Shown in pieces: positions 24,349 through 35,873 of a stretch of DNA of 64,000 nucleotides (within the stretch, counting starts at the first letter, position 1; the number at the start of each line of letters is the position of its first letter). The notes beneath the pieces are model-generated. The model searched no databases, was not told the origin of the DNA, and saw nothing but the letters and a program-made list of their open reading frames with translations. The translations under genes and the position numbers were made by a program. The stretch is from Mrakia gelida (Eukaryota > Basidiomycota > Tremellomycetes > Cystofilobasidiales > Mrakiaceae). The DNA lies in the NCBI GenBank assembly GCA_024345305.1, contig BRON01000008.1:310001-374000 (forward strand). The letters are read 5' to 3'.

Positions 24349-27300
24349 ATGTCGTCACGTCCAGGATACCTTCAAGCCAACTCGTCCTCGTCCATCATCC
24401 CCACCTCGCACCCTCCTCCTCCGCCTCCTCCTCAGCAACGAGCAGCGACCCTCCGTCGAGGCAAAACTCTCACTCGTCCAGAGAGATCGGTAGCTCAAGC
24501 TCCTCTCATCACTCCTCCAGCACCCATCCTCCCAGGAGCGAAACCCTCCTTCCCAGCAGCTCCGGCAGCCTCAGCAACGGGAGAGCGAGGTTGGGACTGG
24601 TGGGTCACCCTCTCCCTCGTCGTTACCTTCTGGGCTCCTCCAGCAGTCCTCCAGGCTTGCGGGTTCAAGGATTCGCCGACGAGACAGGCTTGGAGGGAGA
24701 AGATCACCCTGTGCTTCATCTGCATCGTCATGGGAGGAGTCGTAGCGTTCTTGACGATGGCTCTCGACAAGGTCCTCTGCCCGAGCAAGGCGAGTGGGTT
24801 TTCCAACCTTTTGAGGCCGTTAGGAGCATCCCCTGGTGAGTTCAGGCTTTCTTTCATCTTCTTGGAAGCTCTTCTGGTCGGCGAGGCTCGAAAATGTCTA
24901 GTGGTCGAGCTTGAACTGCGACGACGAAGCGAGAAGAAGGGAAGGAAGGGAGATCGGCGAGCTCGCTCCCTTCTCAAACTCATCCCCTTCTCTCGACCCA
25001 ACCCCACCCTCCTTATCAACCTCTGCTCACACCCTCTCTCCTCTCTCTCGCTCTCCCTTCCCCTCAGGAACCGTCGGAGTCGGAGGCTGGCTCTTCAACA
25101 TCACCAACTCGGTCACCACGTCCGTCAACTTCTACGACGTCTCGTCAGGCCTCTCCGCTCAGGACACCACCAACTTCTTCACCCGTCACAGCTCCGACTA
25201 CCCATCCTGCACCTCCCTCACCTCCCGCTTCGCCACCTACCCTCTATGCGCCTCCCAGAAGGTCACCGGAACGACCGAGAACGGAACCCTCCAAGCTTGC
25301 CCTCTCGGAGAGCTCAACTCGACCACCTTCAACACCCTCAAGATCACCAACACGAGTCTCATGGTCGGATACTCGTGGGAGGACGTCTCGAGCCTCAAGA
25401 ACTTCCTCGTCATCGATGGGATCGTACTCAACTTCTTCGGATATCTTCAAGCGAACCCAAACCCGATAGCCAACGATTCGGTCGACGCGGTGATTCGGAC
25501 GATGATCGCGTCGCCAGCAGGAGGAAAGGACGCTACCAAGCTTCTCTACAACAGAGACATCACCCGAGACGCCATCCCGTGTCTTATGGAGCGATACTAC
25601 GCCGGTCGAATCGACAAGATCACTCCTGGGTGCTTCATCTCGTCGCTCTTTCTCTACTTCGCTCTCGGAATCATCCTCGGAGTCATCCTCGTTCGTTTCG
25701 TCATGGCCTGCATCTTCAATTGGTTCTTATCGGCGAGGATGATCCTCCCTCCCAAGGGTCTCAGCAACAACGCCGTCTCGCCGATGGTGATGCCCAACGG
25801 AGCCAACATCTCGGTCGACAACCCCTCGGGAACCGCGCCCTGGCGAGGAGGAACCGTCAAGCGACCAGTTCGAGGAGCCAACGGAAAGTCGATGATCGAA
25901 CCAGCTCAACCAGCTCCCCTCGTTACCCAAAGCCAAATCGGTTCGGAACTCTTCACGGTCTGCCTCATCACCTGCTACTCGGAGTCGAGGGAGTCGATCA
26001 AGGGGACGTGCGATTCCATCGCTCTCACCAACTACTCGGACAGCAGGAAGCTCCTCTTCATCGTCGCCGACGGAATGGTTACCGGAGATGGAGAGACGGC
26101 ATCGACGCCAGATCACTGCGTTGGACTCCTCGACGCCGACGAGAGGTTTGGAAACCCGATGCCGATGGGATACGTCGCGGTTGGGAGTGGTAGGAAGAAG
26201 GAGAACCGAGCGATGGTGTACGCTGGTCACTACGGTAAGCTCCTGCCTTCTTTCTCGGACTCGAGACTCGACGAGAGACGTGTGAAGAAGGAAGCGTCGG
26301 CTGATCTCGTTCCCTTCGTCGCGTTTCCTCCTTTCCCTCTCTCTTCGTCCTCTCCCCTCGATCTTTTCGCTCACAGTCGTCGGATCCGGCCGAGATGTTC
26401 GTCGAGTCCCAACGGTCGTCGTCGTCAAGTGTGGAATGCCCGCCGAAGCGTCGGAGAAGAAGCCTGGAAACCGAGGAAAGCGAGACTCCCAACTCATCCT
26501 CATGAACTTCTTCTCGAGGGTCACCTACAACGATCGGATGTCGCCGCTGGACTTCGACCTCTTCCGGAAGATCCAGGTCTTGATGGGAGTGACGCCGGAT
26601 TTCTTCGAGGTCTGCTTGATGGTGAGTTCGAAGTCTTCGAAGCGTCGAGACGAGTTCGGTCGCGTCGCTTTCGAATCGATGCTGACTTCGACGCGTTTCC
26701 TTCTTCCTTCCTCTTCCTAGGTCGATGCCGACACGGTCGTCTACCGAGAGTCGATGAAGCACCTCGTCAACTGCATGCAGCACGACCGGCTCGTCATGGG
26801 AGTCTGCGGAGAGACGCGAGTCGCGAACAAGAGGCAGTCGTGGGTCACCGCCATCCAGGTCTACGAATACTTCATCTCGCATCACCAGTCGAAGGCCTTC
26901 GAATCCGTTTTTGGAGGAGTCACCTGTCTACCCGGATGCTTCTCGATGTACCGACTCAAGTCGAGGAAGACGGACGACGAGAACTGGATCCCCATCATCA
27001 CCCTTCCCGACATCGTTCGAGAATACTCGCAGAGCGAAGTCTCCACCCTCCATCAAAAGAACCTCCTCCTCCTCGGAGAAGATCGGTTCCTCTCGACGCT
27101 CATGCTACGGACGTTCCCCAACCGGAAGATGATGTTCTGCCCTCAGGCGAGATGTCGAACGGTCGCTCCGGACACCTTCTCGGTCCTTCTCTCCCAACGT
27201 CGTCGGTGGATCAACTCAACCATCCACAACCTCATGGAGCTCGTCCGAGTACGGAACCTCTGCGGAACCTTCTGCTTCTCGATGCAGTTCGTCGTTTTCA

Positions 27301-28518
27301 TGGATCTCGTCGGAACGGTCACCCTCCCCATCGCCATCTGCCTCACCGTCGCCCTCATCGTCAACTCCATCATCACCCCTCCAACCGACTTCGAGAGCGC
27401 CATCCCTCTCATCCTCCTCGCCGCCGTCCTCGGTCTTCCAGCAGTCCTCATCCTCATCACCACCGGAAAGTTCATCTACGTCTGCTGGATGTTCGTCTAC
27501 CTCCTCGCCCTACCGATTTGGAACTTCGTCCTCCCCGTCTACTCGTTCTGGCACTTCGATGACTTCTCCTGGGGAGAGACTAGGTGAGTCTCGTTCTCTT
27601 TCTTCGTCCTACTAGACTCGTTTTCGTCCCTTCTTCTCGAATCGTTCGCTAACCTTCGTTTCTTCCCTTTCTTTTCTCTCCTTCTCGTCTCTCAGGAAAG
27701 TCGCCGGAGATCTCAAAGGAGCTGCACACGAGGACGACAAGAGCGAACTGGTCACGACGGTTCCGCTACGACGATGGGAAGACTGGGAACGGTCTCGTCT
27801 TCGTCGGATCAAGCGAGAGGAACGTCGTCGTCGAGATCTCGAGCGGATGGAGCGAGCCTTCCAACCAGGAGGACCGGACCTCGTCCCCAGCTTCCAACGA
27901 GGAGACGGAGTCACCTTCGCTCCCGGTCAACGCTACTACTCGGAGTACGACGGATCGGACTCGGGATCGATGTTCTCCTCGAACGACGAGGATCAGTGGG
28001 GAGGGCAGATCGGAGCGTACAACGAGAACAGCTCCCAGTTCCCTCCTCCTCCTCTCGCCTTCGATCCTACGGCAGCCGGAGCGGATCTCGACGGGGAAGT
28101 CGTCGACTCGACGGATATGGACGCGATGCTCGACCAAGGATTCGACGACGGACCCACCACTCCCGTCAACAACCCCTTCACCAACAACTACAACTCCCTC
28201 TCTACCCAATCCCAATCCAACATCCCAGGAGCTCCTCCCCTCATGTCCTCCACTCGCTCCCTCGCAGGTCCTCACATGCCTCGCTTCGAACTCAACGACA
28301 ACGGTCCTCCTCCTCCTCGATCAGGCTACTCGACGCCGAACGCGTACATGCCCATCTCGCCGTCGACGCCGAACTCGGCCCACTCGGGGGAGAGCAGTCA
28401 TTCGACAGCAGTCGAGGGTCGATCAGGGAACGGACACGCGAAGCAGAGGAGTGGTGGTGGGAAGAACTGGGGTCCTGGAGGACCTCTGATGGACCCTTCG
28501 GCACCGAGTCGTTTCTAG
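24349..28518 (+). CDS. Class IV (Chs3-like) chitin synthase
   Basis: Exons 24349..24835, 25068..26234, 26377..26621, 26721..27583, 27696..28518; 1194 aa, phases consistent. The Pro-rich N-terminus is followed by two membrane segments ([36 protein letters not shown]), a large region with several NxS/T sites (likely extracytoplasmic), another membrane segment ([19 protein letters not shown]), then the catalytic glycosyltransferase domain. Catalytic motifs: [25 protein letters not shown] and [10 protein letters not shown] cluster of C-terminal membrane segments ([51 protein letters not shown]) forms the channel. The last ~310 residues are a soluble Pro/Ser-rich tail. It polymerises UDP-GlcNAc to chitin at the plasma membrane. 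Class assignment rests on membrane order and motif context. Confidence 0.92.
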
Positions 28519-29254
28519 ATCTTCGTCTCTCTTCCCCTTGCTTGCTTTCTACATGTATCTTCTCTCATCTCTCCCTCCTTAGCATCTCTTTCTCTCTCCT
28601 CGTCGCTTGCTTTTCTCAACATACTTGTAACGCCCACACACCCTCTCTCGCATCGCTCGCTCTCTTCTTCCTTTCCTCTTTTGGGATTCGCTTTTCTTCC
28701 TTTCCTTCTTGCATCTCGGACTTGCCTGCTCTACAAACACCCCAGCTCTCGTTCGATACCCCGTTTCTACTTCGTTCTTGGAGATCTTCCCGTCCACCTC
28801 GTTTTGCCTACGACCTTTCACTCTTTTTCACGCGATCTCGTTTGTTTTTGCTTTCTGACCGTCCCTCTCGCTCCTCTCTTTTGCTCACCTCGCTCTTTCT
28901 TGCTTTTCCCTCTTTCTTTACCTCCCACCTCGCTCTTTTTCTTTGCTTCACTCCTTCGTATTCTACTCTCATGAATTAGACAGCACCGTCGCTCGAATCA
29001 GAGGAGGTCGGACGAAACGCGACGCGTCTTCGCTCGTCAGTCTACATTGAACTTCTTCGCTTGCGAGGATCGTCTCAAGAGACGGTTAGAGCCCATTCAG
29101 ATACACGCACAAAGACCTAGCCTAGATACCGAAACAAGAGACGGAAAGTCGTAAAACAAAAACTCGAAGCAAAACTCAATCTCTCCAAACGCCATTCTGA
29201 TCCAGTTAACTCCTCCTGCTTCTCTCGACCTTCGAGACGAGAGACGATCCTCGC
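28519..29254. other. Convergent intergenic region, chitin synthase IV / MFS permease
   Basis: About 735 bp. The plus strand is T/C-rich from 28519 to ~28970, as expected of 3' ends. An ACGCGTC word lies near 29021. No gene supported. Confidence 0.5.
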
Positions 29255-32200
29255 TCAGTAGTGGTACTCGAAGTCGATGTTCTTGCCGTCGGTCAAGTCC
29301 TCGAAGGCGTCTGGGAAACGAGGGAAGAAGGAGAGGGTGTGAGCAGAGCGGAAGCGTCGAGCGAGGGTAGATTGAAAGACGAGGGCTCGCTATCCGTTCT
29401 GATGCTGTCGTCTCCGTTCCTCTTCTCGGCTCGCAGCTTCTTGTTTCGAGCGTTTCGGAACATGAGAAGGGTTCTGAGACCAAGAAGAACGACGATCTGA
29501 GGAGACGGAAGGTGAGCAGAGTCAGCGAAAGTAAACGAGTAAGACGACGCGTCGAGAAAGGGGGACGAAGATGGAACTCACTTGAGTGCAAGCGCAAGAA
29601 AGGTAGACAGCGAAGCCTATAGGGTATCGAGGAGAGTCTGAGGCTCGGAAGACCTGTGAGCGAGAACGAAAGAAGGACGAGGAAGAGAGAGAGTGGGAGT
29701 TGGAGGAGGACGAGACAAGCTGTCAGACGCGTCGCTCTCAATCTCGTTCGACTTCTCCAGGACAGAGCGAGGACTAACCTGAGGTCCGATGCAGTTCCCT
29801 GCCCTAAAACGCACGCACAAACCAAAATAAAGTCAGCGGTCCGTCTCTCCCTCCTTCCTCCCATCTCCTCCCTCCACACCGACCAGCCAGATCTCATTGC
29901 ACGCACCCCCATCCGAGGAAGACGACCACGATCGCCGTGGTCTGCTTCGTTCGACCTCCGATGTTCCTGATGAGGAGACCATAAAGCAGAACGGCGATAC
30001 CTTCGGGGTCGAACGCGAAAACGCAATTTGGTCAGTCGAGTCGATGAAGTTTTCGGTCAAGACGTCAGGGCTCGAGCGAGCTCACCGTTGAGAGACAGAA
30101 TGGCGTAGAAGGCGATAAGAAGACCAATCCTGTTCTGGGGAGTAGGGACGATCTTCATCAAGACGAGCGAGCCTGGAGGAGGAAAGGCGAAGGAAAGGCG
30201 GAGCGAGGAGATCAGCGACTCAGCGACTCGAGGCGAATCTTCAGGAGCTCGGGATACGAACCAGCCAACATAGGGAAACAAAGACCAATCATGACATAGA
30301 TGGTTTGACCGGTCTTCCTCGCGAGGTACTGGAGAACGAGAAGAAGTCGGGAGCGTCGTCAGTTTCAGCCGGACGAGCGAATGAAGTGCGTCGACTCGAC
30401 TCACAGCGGGTCCCAAGCAGGTGAGAAGAGTCACGGCACCCTGAGCGATCGATAAGAGTTGAGTCTGAAGCGAGGTGAATCCGAAGGAGACGATGACTGT
30501 GAGTGGAGGTCGAAGTCGAGGTCAGCAAAGCGCGACGCGACGACGAAGGGCAAGTCGAAGCGAAACACACTTCAGCCTCTCCCTGTTCACTTACCGATGT
30601 TTCCGAACGCTCCAGCACCCCCACTAGTCAAACAGTTAAGGACTTGAAGGATGAAGAGAAGTCCGAGAGCAGGATCGGTGAGACCTTCGATGAGATGATC
30701 TCGTTTGAACGTCTTGTCTGAAAAAGCGAAAACGAGCATCAGCTCCTGATCCCGTTGCTATTAAGAGATGAAGATAGTGCTTACTCTGGAGTCCAGTTTG
30801 GTTGCTTCGAACTCGCTCGACGAGCTTGATCCTATCTTGCTCGGAGAAGCACTGCTCAAGGGGAAAAGGATAAGGAGTCAGGTTCGAAAAGGCACGCCGT
30901 CGACGAAGCGCGATGGAGAATCTTACCTTTGCTCGCATGGGAGAGTCAGGCAAGAACATAACGATCACGGCGCCCCAGAAGACAGTAAAGATCCCGAGCA
31001 TCATGAAGAGAACCTGAACCGAAGCGAGTGAGGAGGGAAGGTCAAACGCGTCGAGCAAGGAAAACGAGGACGAGACCCGCTCACCTGCCATGACTTGATG
31101 TTGGGGTTCTTGATGTGGGAGACTCCGAATGCCTATGAGACGGACGCGGTTGGTGAGTCGAGAGCTCGATAGAGTCAAGAAAACAGGAGGAAAGCGACGC
31201 GTACCAAGAGACCTCCGACAGCCTGTTGGATACCGTTGGCAGCGTACCTACGAGGCGAGAGTCGATGAAGTCAGTGTCCAGCTCGAGTCGAAGTGGAACA
31301 AGGAGTCGATCGTCGTCGAGGCTCACCAGTAAGACACTATCAGAGGAGAGTCCATGAAGTCAGCACCCGATTCAAGTCGAAGGGAACAAGGAGTCGATCG
31401 TCGTTAAGGCTCACCTGTCTCCGCTTGTTCGCTTCGCTTGAACCACACTGCCAGGGGTAGAAGCATCAGCTCTCGAGATCGGGAAGAGGAGGGAAGGCAA
31501 CGAGACTAACTGCTGGTCATAACAAGGAAGCAAGGCCTGATGATCGAGGCGTCAGAAGTTGATTTCGAGGAGAGAGAATAAGGCGAGACTCACTGGACAG
31601 CTGCCTCGAACCAGCCCAAGAGGAATCTAACGACCATGAGAGAGACGAAGTTGTGGCCAGCAGCAGTGGTCGCTTTGAGATCGAAACACGAAGTCAGATC
31701 GTCAAGCCAACTCGTCGCCGCTCGACCTTCGTCGCGCGACTCACCAAGAACGCATCCCCAAGCGATAACACATCCACCGAGAAGCTTCCCAACGGGGAGC
31801 TTCTGAACCAGCATGTTCATCGGTGCTTCGTTGATGGTGGAGGCGAGGTAGAAGATAGTCGTGAGCTGAGAGCGAGGAAAGGGTCAGCTTCGAGTTGCGA
31901 CGCGCGGTCAAGGCGAAAGAAGAAGGGAAGCGAGCGCACCCAAGCTGAGGGGAAGAAGGAAAGGGGGGACGATTCAGGACAGGTATCTTTAGGCGAGACT
32001 CAAATCGGGCTTACCGTATTCTTGGCCGACGAGTTTGGCGTCCGTTCTCTGGAGAGGCAAGATCGAAGACGCGACGGGAACGTAAGTCTTCGAGCGTCGC
32101 GTCGCCTATGTTCAAGCGCGAAGAGAACTCACGATACCCATGATGGCAGCGAACCCCATTGTCTGTGAAAGGAAACTGGTCAGGGGAAGAAGGAAGGGCG

Positions 32201-32699
32201 AGAGAGACTGTGAGATGGACTGACTCCTTTGTCGAGCGACTGTTCGTTCGAGATTGAGAGCGCGTCAGACGATCAATAAGCTCGTGGACCTACTCATCGA
32301 GACTCTAGGATCTGAGAGACTTTCTCACCTGAAGGAAGTACGTGACTACGGGAAGGGCGAGGGAACAGGAAAGGGAAGGGTGAGCGGGTGAAGGCGGCGC
32401 CGAGGAGAAGACGAGGTTCGACGAGTCGACGTTCAACCCAGACAAGGAAAAATCTCGAGCTAGAGCAGCGAGCTGAACTCACAGAGCATGAACGAGAGCA
32501 CTCTCTTGTTGACCAACCATCTCAAGCGAGAGTTCTCCTCCTCAGAGATCTCGATTCTCTCTCCGTCGGCGTATTGAGCGAGCTCTGCGTCGATTCCTCG
32601 AGGTCCCTCCCTGGACCGGTCGTACTTCTCTCCATCTTCGTTGAGCGATAGGGTGTGCTCGAGGTGCTCGTTCTCGTTCTTGAGATCTTTGATGTCCAT
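29255..32699 (-). CDS. Dal5-type MFS permease (anion:cation symporter family), 24 exons
   Basis: Exons: 32699..32483, 32345..32329, 32239..32225, 32162..32133, 32048..32015, 31944..31940, 31865..31745, 31672..31594, 31536..31511, 31447..31415, 31336..31327, 31247..31205, 31132..31085, 31013..30927, 30851..30785, 30717..30595, 30496..30405, 30328..30262, 30172..30086, 30000..29907, 29803..29779, 29653..29582, 29496..29391, 29310..29255; 517 aa, normal for the family. Family signatures: TYFLQSLDKG then TMGFAAIMGI, the 'HNFVSLMVVRFLLGWFEA' helix, MWFKRSEQAET, GAGNCIGPQ, and C-terminal FEDLTDGKNIDFEY. Relatives carry allantoate, nicotinate, pantothenate, biotin and other organic anions across the plasma membrane; the substrate here is unknown. 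Exons of 5, 10, 15 and 17 nt, one probable GC-AG intron (donor at 29390), and two related neighbouring introns are unusual. Divergent from an oxidoreductase gene, suggesting joint regulation. Confidence 0.92.
31248..31414 (-). repeat. Pair of related introns (tandem duplication, ~88-nt period)
   Basis: Introns 31414-31337 (78 nt) and 31326-31248 (79 nt), on either side of a 10-nt exon, are clearly homologous. Their donor-side ~40 nt differ by one single-base indel and two substitutions; the branch-point halves are more diverged but still alignable, with shared GACTTCATGGA / GACTTCATCGA words. The repeat period is about 88 nt. Confidence 0.85.
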
Positions 32700-33016
32700 T
32701 GTGGGGGAGAGAAGGAGGGGGATGAAGTGTTTGAAGCGTTGATGGTTGTGGGGGGTGGGGATCAATTGAGCTCAACACGTCCTGACGGGGTTTCTTCGTT
32801 CCATCCTACCTCCGGGCGGAGTAGTACGGGAAGTTTTGAGCCGTGAGGCCAACCAGCTGACCTTCGAAGATCTTCCTGCAGGCGGAGAAGAGCGACGAAC
32901 AGGGACGCTAGGACGCTTTTACCTTCGTTTGCCTCGCTCCTCTCCAACCACATCTCTCTCTCCCTCCAACCCATTTCTTGACCAGAAACCTCAACAAACC
33001 CCACTCATCTATCATC
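32700..33016. other. Shared divergent promoter, MFS permease / oxidoreductase
   Basis: Only 317 bp between the permease ATG and the first coding base of the oxidoreductase. The right ~120 bp are CT-rich leader of the oxidoreductase and contain no ATG. No recognised factor site. Short spacing suggests co-regulation. Confidence 0.5.
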
Positions 33017-35482
33017 AGTGAGTCCTTCACGGCCCCTAGAAGGAGAATGAGTGTTGAAAGGAAGAGAAAAGGGACCAGAAGGAAGCGATCACCTCGCGTT
33101 CCCTCCTCGGCCCTTCTCCTCTTCATTCTCCCGTCCTCTCCTTCCTTCCTTCCACTGACGACTTTTCTCTCTTCCTCCTCTTCGTCTGCAGTGTCTCAAG
33201 AAGCCTTTGGAGGACGAGTCGCTATCGTCGGTACCGGCCATCGCTCTCGTCTCTATGTTCGAGCCGTCGCTGCTCGTCCTGCTTCGACGATCGTCGCCTT
33301 GTGCGACACTAACTCAGTCAGGATGAAGTACGTCAACGACCTGCTTCAGAGTCTGGGAGAGCCTGCGGCGAAGGAATACCCCATCGTGAGTCCACTCGCT
33401 CAGTTTCTTGAAGTGGCAGGGAGAGGAGAGGAGCGACGAGTGAATACTGACCTTTGCGAGCTTTCATCTCCTCCAACTTTCGCCAGGACAAGTTCGAGGA
33501 GATGCTCAAGGCTGAGAAGATCGAGGCTCTGGTCGTTACCACTATTGATGCCTTCCACGACGAGTACATCAGTGAGTATTACGCTACCGTTTCTAGAACT
33601 AGTCGAGGAGAGATCGTCGATGGAAATCGTCGGCCGGCTCGGACTCGACTCGAGCTGACTTCTTCGTCCCCTCCTGCTCCCAGTCCCTGCTCTTCGACTC
33701 GGGATCCGAGTTCTTACCGAGAAGCCAATGACCACCGATGCTTTCAAATGCCGGAGGATCCTCGAGGTCGTGAAGGAGACGGGTGGGAGCTGTCAAGGTG
33801 AGTCAAGTCGTCTTCTCGCCGTCTTGTTTCGCGAAGGCAGCTTTCCTGACCAGGAGCTTGATCCCAGTTCTCTTCAACTACCGATACAACCCCGTCCACG
33901 AGAAGGTATTCGATACTATCAAGTCTGGAGCTATCGGAAAGGTCAACAGCGTTCATTTCGAGTGGCTTCTCGACGTAGGTCCTCTCGTTCTCTCTCGTTC
34001 TCGACGCGACGCGACTTCCTCTTTCGTCTCCTCAACCCCTCGTCTTCTGCTACAGACTGTCCACGGAGCGGATTACTGTAGACGCTGGCATCGAAAGAAG
34101 GAGAACAGCGGAGGGCTCATGGTTCACAAGAGCGGTCATCACTTTGATCTCGTCAACTGGTGGATCCAGTCCAAGCCGATCAGCGTCTTTGGAATGGGCT
34201 CGACTTCGTTCTACGGCGAGGGAAACGGAGGATCCGAGGCTGGGTGGGCGAAGAACTACGAGAGAGCTTCGACGGGAGGAAAGGAAGCTGCTCAAGATCC
34301 CTTTGCGATTCATCTCGAGGACCAGGAGGACTTGGCTGCTCTCTACGGGAAGGACGCAGTGGAGGTCGGTGAGTCTGAGCTCTCCCCCGGCCGCTTCGTT
34401 CTTTCGTGGGTTTTCGACGCGTCGAGCTGACCTACAACTTCGTCTTGTTGATCGATCAGACGAGTACCATCGAGACATGAACGTCTTCTCTAAGGACGTT
34501 GCTATCGAGGATGACAGTGAGTTCACATCCGGCTTGAGGATCTGCTTGAAAGAACGACATGCTGACTCGCGTTCTTCGTTCTCCAGTGTCGTTGATCGTC
34601 AAGTTCAACTCGGGCTGCGTCATGACCTACCACCTCACCGCCTACTGTACGCCCTTCCATTGCATCCTCAATCCCTCCTTACAAGTCTATGCTGACATGG
34701 GACTTCCTCCTAACAGCGCCCTGGGAAGGATGTAAGTTTTGTCTCGTCGTCGCGTCGCGTCTCGTCTTTCGTCTTCCTCCCTTCCTCGCCGACCCTCCTC
34801 TCCGTTTCCCTCTCCTCAGACCGCGTCATGTTCAACGGCACCCTCGGCCGCCTCGAACTCGAAGTCGTCGAAACCAAGTTCCGACTCCCGAACCTCAAAG
34901 GCGAATCCAACGGCTTCATCCACGGCGAAGCAGCCCTTCCCAACGAGGGAGAGTCGAGGATCTCCCTTCACCCCTTGTGGAACCAGCCTGTCGATGTGCC
35001 TTTCGTGAAAGGGACTGGTGGGCATGGAGGTGGAGATGATAGGATGCTGAGTCAAATCTTTGTAAATCTTCGTCGCCTCGCTCGTTCGCGATCGTTCTTT
35101 GCTTTTCGAGCTGACTGACCTGCGCTTCTTTTTTTCGGCGCCTCGCAGGGTCCCCTCCCAGGAGAGAAGCCTGAAGTCTCGGAGGTTTCGAAACGGGGAG
35201 CGAACGAGCAGGATGGAGCGTGGGCTTTGGGTGAGTTCGAACCTTCGAGTCGCGCGCGTCGTCCCTTTTTGCTTCGACTTCGCTCGACGCTGACCTTCCC
35301 CTTTGCTGTTCTCTTCCTTCTCAGCCATCGGGTAGGTTTCCGCTCCAACCATCCTCTTCTTCTCGAACCGGAGGAGCTGACCCTCTCGCCTTTCTAATTC
35401 GCACCCCAGCCTCGCCGCCAACGAATCCTTCAAAACGGGCAAGCTCATCTCCATCGAGGAGCTCTTGGGTCTCAAGGCTTGA
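33017..35482 (+). CDS. GFO/IDH/MocA-family NAD(P)-dependent oxidoreductase
   Basis: Exons 33017 (1 nt), 33192..33385, 33487..33571, 33684..33797, 33868..33974, 34056..34368, 34460..34516, 34587..34646, 34717..34731, 34820..35061, 35149..35230, 35325..35331, 35410..35482; 449 aa. The start codon is split: A at 33017, then a 174-nt intron, then TG. The protein begins MSQEAFGGRVAIVGTGHRSRLYVRAV, giving the Rossmann GTGHRS loop, then RVLTEKPMTTD with the family's EKP lysine motif. HKSGHHFDLVNWW carries the GGHxxD-like catalytic region. Length is normal. It probably oxidises a sugar, polyol or related carbohydrate with NAD(P); the substrate is not deducible. Exons of 15 and 7 nt keep frame and protein continuity. 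Divergent from a Dal5-type permease, so the two may serve uptake and first oxidation of one substrate (inference). No signal peptide: cytosolic. Confidence 0.9.
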
Positions 35483-35873
35483 TCGCGCTCTCTTCCTCTC
35501 TCTACCTAGCTACCACCCTGCCATACATGCTCTTCTGCTTCGGCTCGCGAACCGAAGATCGAGGCAAGTTTGCATGCAAGAACGAGAACGAGCACAGAGC
35601 ACAGAGCGAGGAGACTGGAACGAAGAGAAACGATAAAGTATGAGCAAGACCGAGCCGCAGTGGCAGAGAGGACTATCTGAGGATGCAAACTTGAGTATGT
35701 CAAGACGAAGTGAGGGGTAACGGCGAAATAAAGTGGAAGAAAGAGTCCAGTGAAGAGCACAAAACAACGAAGGGGAAAGGAAAAGGGAAACACGACGCGA
35801 TACGATAGCGAGAGAGGGAGAGAGAGACGAGAAGATGCAAAGGAAATCGAGAAGAGGCAGTATGGGGGTGTAT
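35483..35873. other. Convergent intergenic region, oxidoreductase / chitin synthase I
   Basis: About 390 bp between two stop codons; 3' ends of both genes. No further feature seen. Confidence 0.5.
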
